A DNA stretch of 64,000 nucleotides from Ruegeria arenilitoris (GTDB taxonomy: Bacteria; Pseudomonadota; Alphaproteobacteria; Rhodobacterales; Rhodobacteraceae). Shown piece by piece: positions 7,959 to 20,457 of this stretch. The notes beneath the pieces were generated by a model, which was not told the DNA's origin, made no database searches, and saw only the letters and a list, made by a program, of their open reading frames with translations. Position 1 is the stretch's first letter. Each line of letters begins with the position of its first letter. The position numbers were made by a program, and so were the translations under genes. The stretch is from positions 937,501 to 1,001,500 of the forward strand of contig NZ_WQDA01000001.1 of the NCBI RefSeq assembly GCF_013032855.1, given 5' to 3'.

Positions 7959-10900
7959 ATGAATATCGCACGCGCCTCGATCGACAGGCCGATCTATACG
8001 TGGCTGGTGATCCTGATCGCCTTGCTGGGTGGGATCTGGGGATTTTCGTCGCTCGGGCGGCTCGAAGATCCGGCCTTTACCATCAAGAACGCCGTAGTGT
8101 TGACCACGTATCCCGGTGCGACGGCTGAACAGGTGGCCGAGGAGGTCTCGGAGCCTTTGGAATCTGCCATCCAGCAGATGGGCGAGGTCGATGTCATCAC
8201 CTCGGTCAACCGTCCCGGTCAATCGCTGATCGAAGTCGAGATCAAGTCCACCTACGATGGCAGCGAATTGCCGGATATCTGGACCCGACTGCGCGCCAAG
8301 GTCCGGGATGCGGCCCGTGGATTGCCGTCCGGTGTCAGCCAACCTTATGTGAATGACGGGTTCGGTGACGTGTTCGGTCTTTTCTATGCGGTCACCGCCG
8401 AAGGGTTCAGCGACGCCGAAAAGCACGAATTGTCGACCTTCTTGCGGCGCGAGTTGCTGACCGTTGAGGGCGTTGCGGACGTTGAAGTGCAGGGATTGCC
8501 AGACGAAGCCATTTTCATCGAGCCGGACCTGGCCATTTCGGTCAACCAGAACGTGCCGTTGCAGTCGATCAACGAAGCGATCGCCAACGCCAATTCGGTT
8601 CAGTCGTCAGGGACGCTTCGGTCAGACGACGATCGCACCACGATCCTGACGGCGGACGGATCGGACAGCGTGTCCGAGATCGCAGGGCTGTCGGTTGGCT
8701 CTCAGGGGCAAGTGATCAATCTCTTTGACATGGCGGATGTCTATCGGGCCCGCCAGACCGATCCTGACATCATGATCCGGTTCAACGGCGTCGAAGCCTT
8801 CACCCTGGGTATTGCCGGCCTGTCGACGGAAAACATCGTGGAGGTCGGAAAGCGCGTCGACGCCAAGCTGGCCGAGCTGGATGTGGAAATTCCCGCAGGC
8901 GTCGATGTATTGCCGATCTACCAGCAGCACGTTGTGGTCGAGCAGGCTTCGAACGATTTTCTTGTGAACCTGGCCATGTCGGTTGCCATTGTGGTGGCGG
9001 TGCTTGGAATATTCATGGGTTGGCGCGCGGCAGTCGTTGTAGGCTCGACCCTTTTGTTGACCGTTGTCGGGACCCTGCTGTTCATGGCGCTGTTTTCCAT
9101 CGAGATGGAACGCATTTCGCTGGGCGCGCTGATCATTGCGATGGGGATGCTGGTCGATAATGCCATCGTGGTGGCCGAGGGGATGCAGATCTCCATGCTC
9201 AAGGGAAAAAATTCGCGCGATGCTGCCGACGAGGCCGCGTCCAAGACCCAGATCCCCCTTCTGGGGGCCACGGTCATCGGAATCATGGCCTTTGCTGGGA
9301 TTGGGCTCAGCCCGGATGCGACGGGCGAATTCCTGTTCTCATTGTTTGCGGTGATCGCGATCTCGTTGCTGCTGAGCTGGGTGCTGGCCATCACAGCAAC
9401 ACCGTTGTTGGGGCATTATTTCTTCAAACAGGGCAAGGACGTGGATGTCGACGCTTATAGCGGCATCCTGTTCCGAACCTACGGGGCGATCCTGCGCTGG
9501 GCATTGCGGTTCCGTTGGCTGGTGGTGGCCGGTTTGGTTGGGGTTACCGTGATCTGCTATGCCGGCTTCGCGATGGTGAAACAGCAGTTTTTTCCGGACT
9601 CCAACACGCCGCTGTTCTTCGTCCATTACAAGCTGCCGCAGGGGACTCCGATCGCGCGGACGAGTGCCGATATGCAAGTCTTCGAGGACTGGCTGGCCCA
9701 GCGGGATGATGTCGTCTCGGTCACCACCTTCGTGGGGCAGGGCGCGACGCGGTTCATGTTGACCTATTCGGCCGAGAAGCCCAACCCAAGCTATGGGCAT
9801 ATGATCATCCGGACCGAAACGCTCGAGGACATTCCCGTCCTGCGTGCCGATCTGGAGGCCTTTGGTGAAACCCAATTCCCCGAAGGCGAATTCCGGACCA
9901 AGCGTCTGGTCTTCGGCCCCGGCGGCGGTACCCCGATCGAGGCGCGGTTCTCGGGCAGCGATCCGGTCGTCCTGCGGCAACTGGCCGACGAGGCGGTGCG
10001 GCGCATGTCGGCTGCATCGCCAAATGCGCTAGACGTGCATCACGACTGGCGGGAAATGGAATTGGCGGTCCAGCCGATCTATGCGACCGAACGTGCGCAG
10101 ACGGCCGGTGTTACCCGCGAAGACATCGCCGCCACCCTGCAATTCTCGACGGATGGCATCACCGGCGGCGTGTTCCGCGAGAGGGACCGCCTGATCCCGA
10201 TTATCTTGCGTCGCCCGGCGGACGGAGAATACTCGATTGTGGATCAAGTGGTGTATTCGGACCAGTCACAGAAATTCGTGCCGATCGAGCAGATGGTGGA
10301 CGGGTTCCAGTACAAAGCGCTCAATACACTGGTGCATCGGCGCGATCGCGTTCTGACCGTCACGGTGGGCGCAGACATCCCGGCCGGCCTGACCGCTGCA
10401 CAGGTTCATTCCGAGGTTCGCGATGCGATCGAGGACATGGAGCTGCCGCTGGGCTACAAACTGGAATGGGGCGGCGAGTTCGAGGATTCCGGCAAAGCGC
10501 AAGCCAGCCTGGGCAAGCAGTTGCCGCTGAGCCTTTTGATCATGGTTCTGATCTCGGTGCTGCTGTTCAACGCGATCCGGCAACCGGTCATCATCTGGCT
10601 GCTGGTGCCGATGTCGGTGAACGGCGTGGTGATCGGGCTGCTGGGCACGGGCCTGCCATTTACCTTCACCGCGCTTCTCGGGCTTCTCAGCCTGTCGGGG
10701 ATGCTGATCAAGAACGGTATTGTTCTGGTCGAAGAGATCGACCTTGTCCGCGCCACGGGCAAGCCTCTGCGCGAAGCGATCATCGAAGCCTCGGTCTCGC
10801 GTCTGCGCCCGGTCATGCTGGCGGCGATCACCACGATCCTGGGGATGGCGCCGCTGCTGACCGACGCGTTCTTCGTGTCGATGGCAGTGACGATCATGGG

Positions 10901-11006
10901 TGGTCTGGCTTTCGCGACGATCCTGACCATGGTTGCTGCGCCGGTGTTCTACATGCTGTTCTTCTCTCGGGAAGAACAGCGCAGGCTGGCAGCGCAGACT
11001 GTATGA
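7959..11006 (+). CDS. RND (AcrB-family) efflux transporter permease
   Basis: 1015 residues, the normal size of an RND pump. There is one N-terminal transmembrane helix, a large periplasmic loop, a block of helices from about residue 330, a second loop and a final helix block, i.e. the duplicated RND layout. The family motif GMLVDNAIVVAEG is present in the central membrane part. Proton-driven export of a toxic compound is expected; the substrate is unknown. It is the last gene of the marR operon, ending 8 bases before a strong terminator. Confidence 0.95.
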   Translation: MNIARASIDRPIYTWLVILIALLGGIWGFSSLGRLEDPAFTIKNAVVLTTYPGATAEQVAEEVSEPLESAIQQMGEVDVITSVNRPGQSLIEVEIKSTYDGSELPDIWTRLRAKVRDAARGLPSGVSQPYVNDGFGDVFGLFYAVTAEGFSDAEKHELSTFLRRELLTVEGVADVEVQGLPDEAIFIEPDLAISVNQNVPLQSINEAIANANSVQSSGTLRSDDDRTTILTADGSDSVSEIAGLSVGSQGQVINLFDMADVYRARQTDPDIMIRFNGVEAFTLGIAGLSTENIVEVGKRVDAKLAELDVEIPAGVDVLPIYQQHVVVEQASNDFLVNLAMSVAIVVAVLGIFMGWRAAVVVGSTLLLTVVGTLLFMALFSIEMERISLGALIIAMGMLVDNAIVVAEGMQISMLKGKNSRDAADEAASKTQIPLLGATVIGIMAFAGIGLSPDATGEFLFSLFAVIAISLLLSWVLAITATPLLGHYFFKQGKDVDVDAYSGILFRTYGAILRWALRFRWLVVAGLVGVTVICYAGFAMVKQQFFPDSNTPLFFVHYKLPQGTPIARTSADMQVFEDWLAQRDDVVSVTTFVGQGATRFMLTYSAEKPNPSYGHMIIRTETLEDIPVLRADLEAFGETQFPEGEFRTKRLVFGPGGGTPIEARFSGSDPVVLRQLADEAVRRMSAASPNALDVHHDWREMELAVQPIYATERAQTAGVTREDIAATLQFSTDGITGGVFRERDRLIPIILRRPADGEYSIVDQVVYSDQSQKFVPIEQMVDGFQYKALNTLVHRRDRVLTVTVGADIPAGLTAAQVHSEVRDAIEDMELPLGYKLEWGGEFEDSGKAQASLGKQLPLSLLIMVLISVLLFNAIRQPVIIWLLVPMSVNGVVIGLLGTGLPFTFTALLGLLSLSGMLIKNGIVLVEEIDLVRATGKPLREAIIEASVSRLRPVMLAAITTILGMAPLLTDAFFVSMAVTIMGGLAFATILTMVAAPVFYMLFFSREEQRRLAAQTV

Positions 11007-11013
11007 TCCCACA

Positions 11014-11044
11014 AAAAAGCCCCGGCGAACGGCAGGGGCTTTTT
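11014..11044 (+). terminator. Rho-independent terminator of the RND operon
   Basis: Ten-base perfect stem (11014-11023 with 11035-11044), an 11-base loop and a run of T at the end of the right arm. The left arm starts with a run of A, so it may also stop the converging carB transcript. Confidence 0.88.
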
Positions 11045-11062
11045 GCTTGTCCGCTGCGGGCT

Positions 11063-14416
<3,354 letters not shown>

Positions 14417-14588
14417 GGCCTGGCCCCTTCGATTTTGCACGAGTCGCGGGCGCCGCCCATGCGCCCAAATTGTCGTGCGTTATAGGGACCCGGGCAAAAG
14501 GTGCAAGGGGGATCGGAAACGGAAGCGAAATTGCCGCTTTCCCCCCTTTCCCTTGGCACCGTATTCTCTATATGCCGCTGCACGACAG

Positions 14589-15722
14589 ATGAGGAAGCAA
14601 TTGCGCATTCGTTTCGATCATGGACCCGCCGGTCCGGGCACCGGTTTCGACCGGCCTGCCCAGGTGATCCGCGCCGACCGGGCGGAGCAGGTGCCCCAGG
14701 CATTGGCGGCGCTGGATGACGCGCGCGCGCAGGGCGGCTGGCTGGCCGGATATGCCAGCTACGAGCTTGGCTATGCGCTTGAGCCCAAGCTGGCCGCAAG
14801 GCTGCCCGCGACCCGTCGATTGCCGCTATTGTGCTTTGGGGTGTTCGACGGCCCGAGCGTGCAGGACCTGCCGTTCGGTGCGGCCGGGCTGACTGCGTTC
14901 CAGCCGCGTTGGAGCGAGGCGCGCTATGCCGAAGCCTTCCGCACCGTGCATGATGCGATCGGGGCCGGCGACATCTATCAGGCCAACCTGACCTTTCCCA
15001 TCGACCTGGAAACCGAGGGCGACAGCGCCGCGCTCTATGCCGCGCTGACCGCCGGACAGCCGGTCGGCCATGGCGCATTGGTCCAGCAGGACGGGCTGCC
15101 CGATCTGCTCAGCCGCTCGCCCGAGCTGTTCTTCCGCACCGATGCCGCCGGGATGATCGAGACCCGGCCGATGAAGGGCACTCAGCCGCGCAGCGCCGAT
15201 CTGGCCGAGGATGCCTGGCGGCGCGATTTCCTGTCCTCGGACGAAAAGAACCGGGCCGAGAACCTGATGATCGTGGACCTTCTGCGCAATGACATCAGCC
15301 GTGTGGCGCTGCCGGGAACCGTTCAGGTGCCCGAGCTGTTCAAGGTCGAGACCTACGCCACCGTGCATCAGATGGTGTCGCTGGTGCAGGCGCGGCTGCA
15401 GGTAGGGGCGGGGCTGTCCGACATCCTGAGGGCGCTGTTTCCCTGTGGCTCGATTACCGGGGCGCCCAAGATCCGTGCGATGGAGATCCTGTCGGATCTG
15501 GAGCCTTGGCCGCGCGACATCTACTGCGGCACCATCGGCTGGGCCGCCCCGGACGGGCGGTCGGAGTTCAACGTCGCGATCCGGACCTTGATGGTCGAGG
15601 GCAATCGGGCCACGTTGAACGTCGGCGGAGGCGTCGTCTGGGACAGCACCGCCGCGTCGGAATATGAGGAAGCGCTATGGAAAGCCCGGTTCGCGCACCA
15701 ACTGAGCCTGATTTCCGCCTGA
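14589..15722 (+). CDS. pabB: Aminodeoxychorismate synthase component I
   Basis: 377 residues from ATG 14589 (MRKQLRIRF). The frame extends upstream, but that stretch lies antisense to carB and is not protein-like. It belongs to the chorismate-binding family and turns chorismate plus ammonia or glutamine into 4-amino-4-deoxychorismate for folate synthesis. Motifs ETRPMKGTQPR, SSDEKNRAENLMIVDLLRND and CGSITGAPKIRAME are intact. It is shorter than E. coli PabB because the N-terminal region is compact. Its 3' end overlaps the aminotransferase gene by 46 bases, an arrangement common in alphaproteobacteria. Confidence 0.92.
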   Translation: MRKQLRIRFDHGPAGPGTGFDRPAQVIRADRAEQVPQALAALDDARAQGGWLAGYASYELGYALEPKLAARLPATRRLPLLCFGVFDGPSVQDLPFGAAGLTAFQPRWSEARYAEAFRTVHDAIGAGDIYQANLTFPIDLETEGDSAALYAALTAGQPVGHGALVQQDGLPDLLSRSPELFFRTDAAGMIETRPMKGTQPRSADLAEDAWRRDFLSSDEKNRAENLMIVDLLRNDISRVALPGTVQVPELFKVETYATVHQMVSLVQARLQVGAGLSDILRALFPCGSITGAPKIRAMEILSDLEPWPRDIYCGTIGWAAPDGRSEFNVAIRTLMVEGNRATLNVGGGVVWDSTAASEYEEALWKARFAHQLSLISA

Positions 15723-16324
15723 TCGAAACCTTTGCGTTTCGGCCCGGGCAGGGCTTTGTACGTGTGACCCGTCACCTGCGGCGCATGGCGCGGACTGCGG
15801 ACTGGCTGGGTGTTCGGTTCGACGTGCGGCGCGTCGGCAAAGTGGTGGACGGTGTGTCCGGAGCGGACTCGCTGCGGTGTCGGCTGACGCTGGACATCAC
15901 CGGCAAGCCCGAGGTCACTACGGGGCCTCTGGCAGACAACCCGCCGGGCTGGACGGTGGGTCTGGCGACACCAAGGCTGACGTCCTCGAACACCTGGCTG
16001 CGCCACAAGACCACCCGCCGCGCGATCTATGATCAGGCACGGGCGGAAATGCCCGACGGCGTGGACGAACTGTTGTTCCTGAACGAACGGGATGAACTGT
16101 GCGAGGGCACCATCACCAACCTGTTCGTCGAAATCGACGGCGGGCGCCTGCTGACACCTCCGGTTGCCGCGGGCCTGCTGCCGGGCATCCTGCGTGAGGA
16201 GTTGCTCGAAACCGGACGCGCGGCCGAGGCAGTCTTGACCCTGCATGACCTGGCAGCCGCGCACCGGGTCTGGATGGGCAATTCCTTGCGCGGTTTGATC
16301 CCGGCCGAGGTGAGGCTGCCATGA
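15677..16324 (+). CDS. pabC: Class IV aminotransferase, likely aminodeoxychorismate lyase
   Basis: 215-residue PLP enzyme of fold type IV. The likely Schiff-base Lys lies in LRHKTTRR (about residue 115) and the conserved ELCEGTITNLF follows at about residue 137. Its overlap with pabB strongly suggests 4-amino-4-deoxychorismate lyase, giving 4-aminobenzoate and pyruvate. It is shorter than E. coli PabC (269 residues), as is usual for the alphaproteobacterial form. The assignment to PabC rests on context, since branched-chain or D-amino acid transaminases share the fold. Confidence 0.82.
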   Translation: MESPVRAPTEPDFRLIETFAFRPGQGFVRVTRHLRRMARTADWLGVRFDVRRVGKVVDGVSGADSLRCRLTLDITGKPEVTTGPLADNPPGWTVGLATPRLTSSNTWLRHKTTRRAIYDQARAEMPDGVDELLFLNERDELCEGTITNLFVEIDGGRLLTPPVAAGLLPGILREELLETGRAAEAVLTLHDLAAAHRVWMGNSLRGLIPAEVRLP

Positions 16325-16992
16325 GCGACCACAGTTCTGCGCGTGGATTGCAGGTATCGAACCTGCGCCTGAAGGCTGAATTCGTGGCGTTCTATGTCGC
16401 GGTCCCCTTGCTGATCGCGGTTCTGTTTCCACCCGACTGGATGTTTCCGGCCCTGTTCTTCTTCACCGCTGTCGGGATCGCCCTGCTGCACCGCACCCCG
16501 GGCTTTTCCTGGGCCGAGCTGCGCTATGGCTGGCGCAACTGGCGCTGGGTCGAGGTGATCGGGTTCTCATTCGCAATGGCGGCAATTTGTTCGGCCCTGG
16601 TGATGGCTACGCGCCCCGATGCGGCCTTTTATCTGCTGCTGAACCGGCCCGAATTTCTGGCCGTGATTTGGCTGGGCTATCCGTTGCTGTCGGCACTGCC
16701 GCAAGAACTGCTGTTCCGCACACTGTTCTATCGCCGCTATCACGCGATCCTGCCTAACGGCGCGGCCTTGCCGTTGCTGAACGCCGGGCTGTTTGCCTTT
16801 GCGCACCTGATGTATTGGAGCTGGATCGTCACCGTGATGACATTCGCGGGCGGGCTGCTGTTTTCATGGGCCTACCGCAAGCGCGGGTCGTTCTTCTATG
16901 CGGTGCTGCTGCACGCGGTCGCGGGCAACATCATCTTTGCCGCCGGGCTGGGCGTGTTCTTCTATTCCGGCAACGTGCAGCGCCCGTTCTAG
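16321..16992 (+). CDS. CPBP (Abi/Rce1-like) family integral membrane protein
   Basis: 223 residues with about six hydrophobic segments and the CPBP protease layout. Motif 1, normally EExxxR, reads Gln128-Glu129-LLF-Arg133. Motif 2 has His162 in FAFAH. Motif 3 has His198 but the Asn is displaced by one position (HAVAGN). The first catalytic Glu is therefore Gln, so proteolytic activity is doubtful. The ATG overlaps the stop of the pabC-like gene (ATGA). It ends 6 bases before the converging cfa gene. Function unknown. Confidence 0.8.
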   Translation: MSDHSSARGLQVSNLRLKAEFVAFYVAVPLLIAVLFPPDWMFPALFFFTAVGIALLHRTPGFSWAELRYGWRNWRWVEVIGFSFAMAAICSALVMATRPDAAFYLLLNRPEFLAVIWLGYPLLSALPQELLFRTLFYRRYHAILPNGAALPLLNAGLFAFAHLMYWSWIVTVMTFAGGLLFSWAYRKRGSFFYAVLLHAVAGNIIFAAGLGVFFYSGNVQRPF

Positions 16993-16997
16993 CGGCT

Positions 16998-18224
16998 CTA
17001 CTCGGCGGCATCGCGCATGTCCTGATCGGGCTGATACAGATAGTCCCGCGTCAACGGCACCGCGTCGCGGCGATGGCCCAGCTGCAGTTGGAACACGGTC
17101 TGGTCGCGCTCTTCGAACACTAGGATGCAGGCGGTCAGATAGAACCGCCACATGCGGATGAACCGGTCATCATACATCGCGCGCACTTGGTCCAGGTTGC
17201 TCTCGAACCGGTCGCGCCAGGCGCGCAGGGTCAGAGCATAATGCAGCCGCAGGCTTTCGACATCCAGAAACCACAGACCGGTGCGTGCCACGGGTCTGAC
17301 GATTTCCTCGAGCGACGGGACATAGCCGCCCGGGAAGATGTACTTGTTCAGCCAGGGCGACTGGCCGGTGGGCGGCCCGTTGCGGCCGATGGAATGGATC
17401 AACGCCACGCCGTCGGGCTTCAACAGGGCTGCGACCCGGTCGAAATAGGTGCGCAGCTGTGGCGCGCCCACATGCTCCAGCATCCCGACCGAGACGATCC
17501 GGTCGAACTGATCCTGCATCTGCCGGTAGTCCATCAGCCGAATTTCGATGCGGTCGGTCAGCCCGGCCTGCTGCACCCGTGCAGTCGCGGTGCGGTGCTG
17601 GTTCTGTGACAGGGTCAGCCCGGTCACCTGCACGCCGTGGTCACGCGCCAGCGTCAGGGCCAGACCGCCCCAGCCGCAGCCGATGTCCAGCACGCGCATG
17701 CCGGGCTCCAGGCACAGCTTGCGCGCGATATGCGCCTTTTTGGCGGCTTGCGCCTGTTCCAAAGTCATCCAGGGCTGCTGGAAATAGGCGCAGCTGTACT
17801 GCATGTCAGGGTCCAGCATCAGCCGGTAGAAGTCGTCGGACAGGTCATAGTGATGCGCCACGTTGCGCCGCGCCGAGCGGACCGAGTTGCGCTGCAGGAT
17901 TGATCGCAGCAGATACCCGGCCCAGTCCTGGATCTGCTGCAGCAGGGGCAATGAACCGCTGGCCGCGCATCGAATCGCGATCCGCATGCCACTTTCCAGG
18001 CCGCCTTCATCGACGGTCAGGGTGCCGTTCATGTAGCCCTCGCCAAAAGCCATCTCGGGATTGCGCACCAAGCGCGCCATCAAAGCGGGGTCATGCAGGG
18101 TGATATGCGCCTCGGGCTGCGTGGCGTCGCCATAGGTGCGCGCCGTCCCGTCAGGATAGGTGATCCGCAGAGTTCCGCGGGTGATGAAACCCCGCAATAC
18201 GCGATCCAAAACAGTTTGCCACAT
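16998..18224 (-). CDS. cfa: Cyclopropane-fatty-acyl-phospholipid synthase
   Basis: 408-residue SAM-dependent methyltransferase that adds a methylene bridge to cis double bonds of membrane phospholipid acyl chains. Motif I is VLDIGCGWGG near residue 180, followed by GLTLSQNQ. YSCAYF (about residue 145) and MLEHVG are family landmarks. AGGAGGTG sits about 8 bases before the ATG, a near-perfect ribosome site. The gene is divergent from aspS and monocistronic here. Related enzymes in the superfamily include mycolic acid methyltransferases, but length and motifs fit CFA synthase. Confidence 0.92.
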   Translation of the reverse strand: MWQTVLDRVLRGFITRGTLRITYPDGTARTYGDATQPEAHITLHDPALMARLVRNPEMAFGEGYMNGTLTVDEGGLESGMRIAIRCAASGSLPLLQQIQDWAGYLLRSILQRNSVRSARRNVAHHYDLSDDFYRLMLDPDMQYSCAYFQQPWMTLEQAQAAKKAHIARKLCLEPGMRVLDIGCGWGGLALTLARDHGVQVTGLTLSQNQHRTATARVQQAGLTDRIEIRLMDYRQMQDQFDRIVSVGMLEHVGAPQLRTYFDRVAALLKPDGVALIHSIGRNGPPTGQSPWLNKYIFPGGYVPSLEEIVRPVARTGLWFLDVESLRLHYALTLRAWRDRFESNLDQVRAMYDDRFIRMWRFYLTACILVFEERDQTVFQLQLGHRRDAVPLTRDYLYQPDQDMRDAAE

Positions 18225-18353
18225 CGGCCGAACACCTCCTTGCTCAAGGGGCCTGGCTCCCGCGTGCCGGGAAAACTATTCGAGTTCACATGTCCAAAAG
18301 ATAGCGATTTTTTCGAATTTGTCTGCATTCCGGCCCGCATCGCGCCCCAACCC

Positions 18354-18382
18354 TTGACTTCCCGACGTGATCGCGGTGTATC
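18354..18382 (+). promoter_or_regulatory. Putative promoter of aspS
   Basis: TTGACT (18354-18359) and TGTATC (18377-18382) are 17 bases apart and 37 bases before the aspS ATG. The -35 is one base from consensus; the -10 is weak. No other signal is clear in the 194-base gap to cfa. Confidence 0.4.
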
Positions 18383-18418
18383 GGCGCGACGAATTCAGCG
18401 CCCGAAGGGATACCATCC

Positions 18419-20194
18419 ATGCACGCCTATCGCAGCCATACCTGCGCCGATCTGACCGCCGCCAATGTCGGTGAAACCGTCCGCCTGTCGGGTTGGGTTC
18501 ATCGGGTGCGAGATCACGGCGGCGTGCTGTTCATCGACCTGCGCGACCACTATGGCGTGACCCAGGTTCTGTGTGACGGCGACAGTGCTGCGTTCAGCGC
18601 GTTGGAGAAAGTGCGCTCGGAATGGTGCATCCGCATCGACGGCACGGTCAAGGCGCGCGATCCCGAGTTGGTGAACCCCAAGCTGCCCACCGGCGAGATC
18701 GAGGTCTATGTCCGCGAACTGGAAGTGCTGGGCGCGGCCGAGGAGCTGCCGCTGATGGTGTTCGGCGATCAGGAATACCCCGAAGAAACCCGCCTGCGCT
18801 ATCGCTACCTGGACCTGCGCCGCGAGGCGATGCAGCGCAATATGGCGCTGCGCTCGGACGTGGTGGCCAGCATGCGCCGCCGCATGTGGGATCAGGGCTT
18901 CCGCGAATATCAGACGCCGATCATCACCGCGTCCAGCCCCGAGGGCGCGCGCGACTTCCTGGTGCCCTCGCGCCTGCATCCGGGCAAGTTCTATGCGTTG
19001 CCGCAGGCGCCGCAGCAGTTCAAGCAGCTGATCATGGTGTCGGGCTTCGACAAGTATTTCCAGATCGCGCCCTGCTTCCGTGACGAGGACCCGCGCGCCG
19101 ACCGGTCGCCCACGGATTTCTACCAGCTCGACCTCGAGATGTCCTTCGTAACCCAGCAGGACGTGTTCGACACGATCCAGCCAGTTCTGACGGGAATCTT
19201 CGAAGAATTCGGCGGTGGCCGGAAGGTTGATCAGGAATGGCCGCAGATTTCCTACAAAGACGCGGCGCTGTGGTATGGCACCGACAAGCCCGATCTGCGC
19301 AACCCGATCAAGATGCAGGTGGTGTCGGAACACTTCCGCGGGTCCGGTTTCGCGATCTTCGCCAAGCTGCTGGAACAGGAAGGCACCGAGATCCGCGCGA
19401 TCCCCGCGCCGGGTGGCGGCAGCCGCAAGTTCTGCGACCGAATGAACGCCTTTGCACAGAAAGAAGGTCTGCCCGGCATGGGCTATATCTTCTGGCGTGA
19501 TCAGGGCGAGGGGATGGAAGCGGCCGGCCCGCTGGCCAAGAACATCGGCCCCGAACGCACAGAGGCAATTCGCCAGCAGCTGGGCCTTGGGGTTGGTGAC
19601 GCGGCGTTCTTCTTGGGTGGTAAGCCCAAAGCCTTTGAAAAAGTCGCCGGCAAGGCGCGCGATGTTATCGGCGAGGAACTGGGCCTGACCGACAAAGACC
19701 GGTTCGCCTTTGCCTGGATCGTGGATTTCCCGATCTACGAGAAGGACGAGGAAACCGGCGAGATCGATTTCGAACACAACCCGTTCTCGATGCCGCAGGG
19801 TGGCATGGAGGCGCTGCAGGGCGACCCGCTTGAGGTCAAGGGCTATCAGTACGACCTGGCCTGCAACGGTTACGAGCTGGTGTCGGGTGCGATCCGGAAC
19901 CACAAGCCCGAGATCATGCTCAAGGCCTTCGAGCTGGCCGGTTATGGCGAGGACGAGGTCAAAAGTCGCTTTGGCGCGCTGTTCAACGCGTTCCACTATG
20001 GCGCTCCGCCGCACGGGGGTTGCGCCGCCGGTATCGACCGGATCGTGATGCTGCTTGCGGACGAGGCCAACATCCGCGAGGTCATGATGTTCCCGATGAA
20101 CCAGCGCGCCGAAGATCTGATGATGCAAGCGCCGTCGGACCCGACTTCGGATCAGCTGATGGAACTGGGCCTGCGGGTCATCCCTCAGGAATGA
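18419..20194 (+). CDS. aspS: Aspartate--tRNA ligase
   Basis: 591 residues, the bacterial-type length. It charges tRNA-Asp, and possibly also tRNA-Asn, since many bacteria lacking AsnRS have a non-discriminating enzyme. The N-terminal OB fold binds the anticodon ([20 protein letters not shown], residues 24-43). The class II motif 2 region reads [20 protein letters not shown] near residue 219. A GAD insertion domain follows, and the C-terminal motif 3 is [19 protein letters not shown]. The A-type bacterial layout is intact. A large 3' hairpin follows the stop. Confidence 0.97.
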   Translation: MHAYRSHTCADLTAANVGETVRLSGWVHRVRDHGGVLFIDLRDHYGVTQVLCDGDSAAFSALEKVRSEWCIRIDGTVKARDPELVNPKLPTGEIEVYVRELEVLGAAEELPLMVFGDQEYPEETRLRYRYLDLRREAMQRNMALRSDVVASMRRRMWDQGFREYQTPIITASSPEGARDFLVPSRLHPGKFYALPQAPQQFKQLIMVSGFDKYFQIAPCFRDEDPRADRSPTDFYQLDLEMSFVTQQDVFDTIQPVLTGIFEEFGGGRKVDQEWPQISYKDAALWYGTDKPDLRNPIKMQVVSEHFRGSGFAIFAKLLEQEGTEIRAIPAPGGGSRKFCDRMNAFAQKEGLPGMGYIFWRDQGEGMEAAGPLAKNIGPERTEAIRQQLGLGVGDAAFFLGGKPKAFEKVAGKARDVIGEELGLTDKDRFAFAWIVDFPIYEKDEETGEIDFEHNPFSMPQGGMEALQGDPLEVKGYQYDLACNGYELVSGAIRNHKPEIMLKAFELAGYGEDEVKSRFGALFNAFHYGAPPHGGCAAGIDRIVMLLADEANIREVMMFPMNQRAEDLMMQAPSDPTSDQLMELGLRVIPQE

Positions 20195-20200
20195 GCCAAG

Positions 20201-20238
20201 GACCGTACCCAGAGTGTGAAAAACCTTTGGGTGCGGTC
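20201..20238 (+). terminator. Long hairpin just after aspS
   Basis: Fourteen-pair stem (20201-20214 with 20225-20238; two positions are G-U wobbles) and a 10-base loop, starting 6 bases after the aspS stop. It is not followed by a T run, so it is either an imperfect terminator or a 3'-end stabiliser. Confidence 0.5.
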
Positions 20239-20337
20239 AAAACTACTGCGGTGGCGCGAAGCGAACTTTCCGCCAAGCACTTCAATGCTTATCGGTGCCC
20301 GCGTTTTCCAAGTGGCTAAAATCCCTTGAACTTGAAA

Positions 20338-20457
20338 TCAGTCCAGCCAGTTCGGCTGTTTTTCGCGGTTGGCGCGAATGGTCCGAGCGGACCTGCGGGT
20401 GTGCCAATACCACCAAGCGCAGAGCATGGCTGTTGTCACGAAATAGGCCAAGGTCAT
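20338..20457 (-). CDS. Short membrane-anchored protein, 39 residues
   Basis: The ATG at 20455-20457 immediately follows the TGA of the receiver-domain gene, with AAAGGCG 7-8 bases upstream inside that gene. The product begins MTLAYFVTTAMLCAWWYW, a single probable membrane helix. A basic segment (HTRRSARTIRANREK) follows, then PNWLD. The hydrophobic-then-basic pattern, the ribosome site and the tight coupling argue for a real gene. No family is recognised. The + strand frames over the same bases look non-coding. Confidence 0.5.
   Translation of the reverse strand: MTLAYFVTTAMLCAWWYWHTRRSARTIRANREKQPNWLD

Noticed and set aside
18395..20128. A 577-codon minus-strand frame over aspS
   Set aside because: Antisense to a canonical aspartyl-tRNA synthetase; no ribosome site and no domain.
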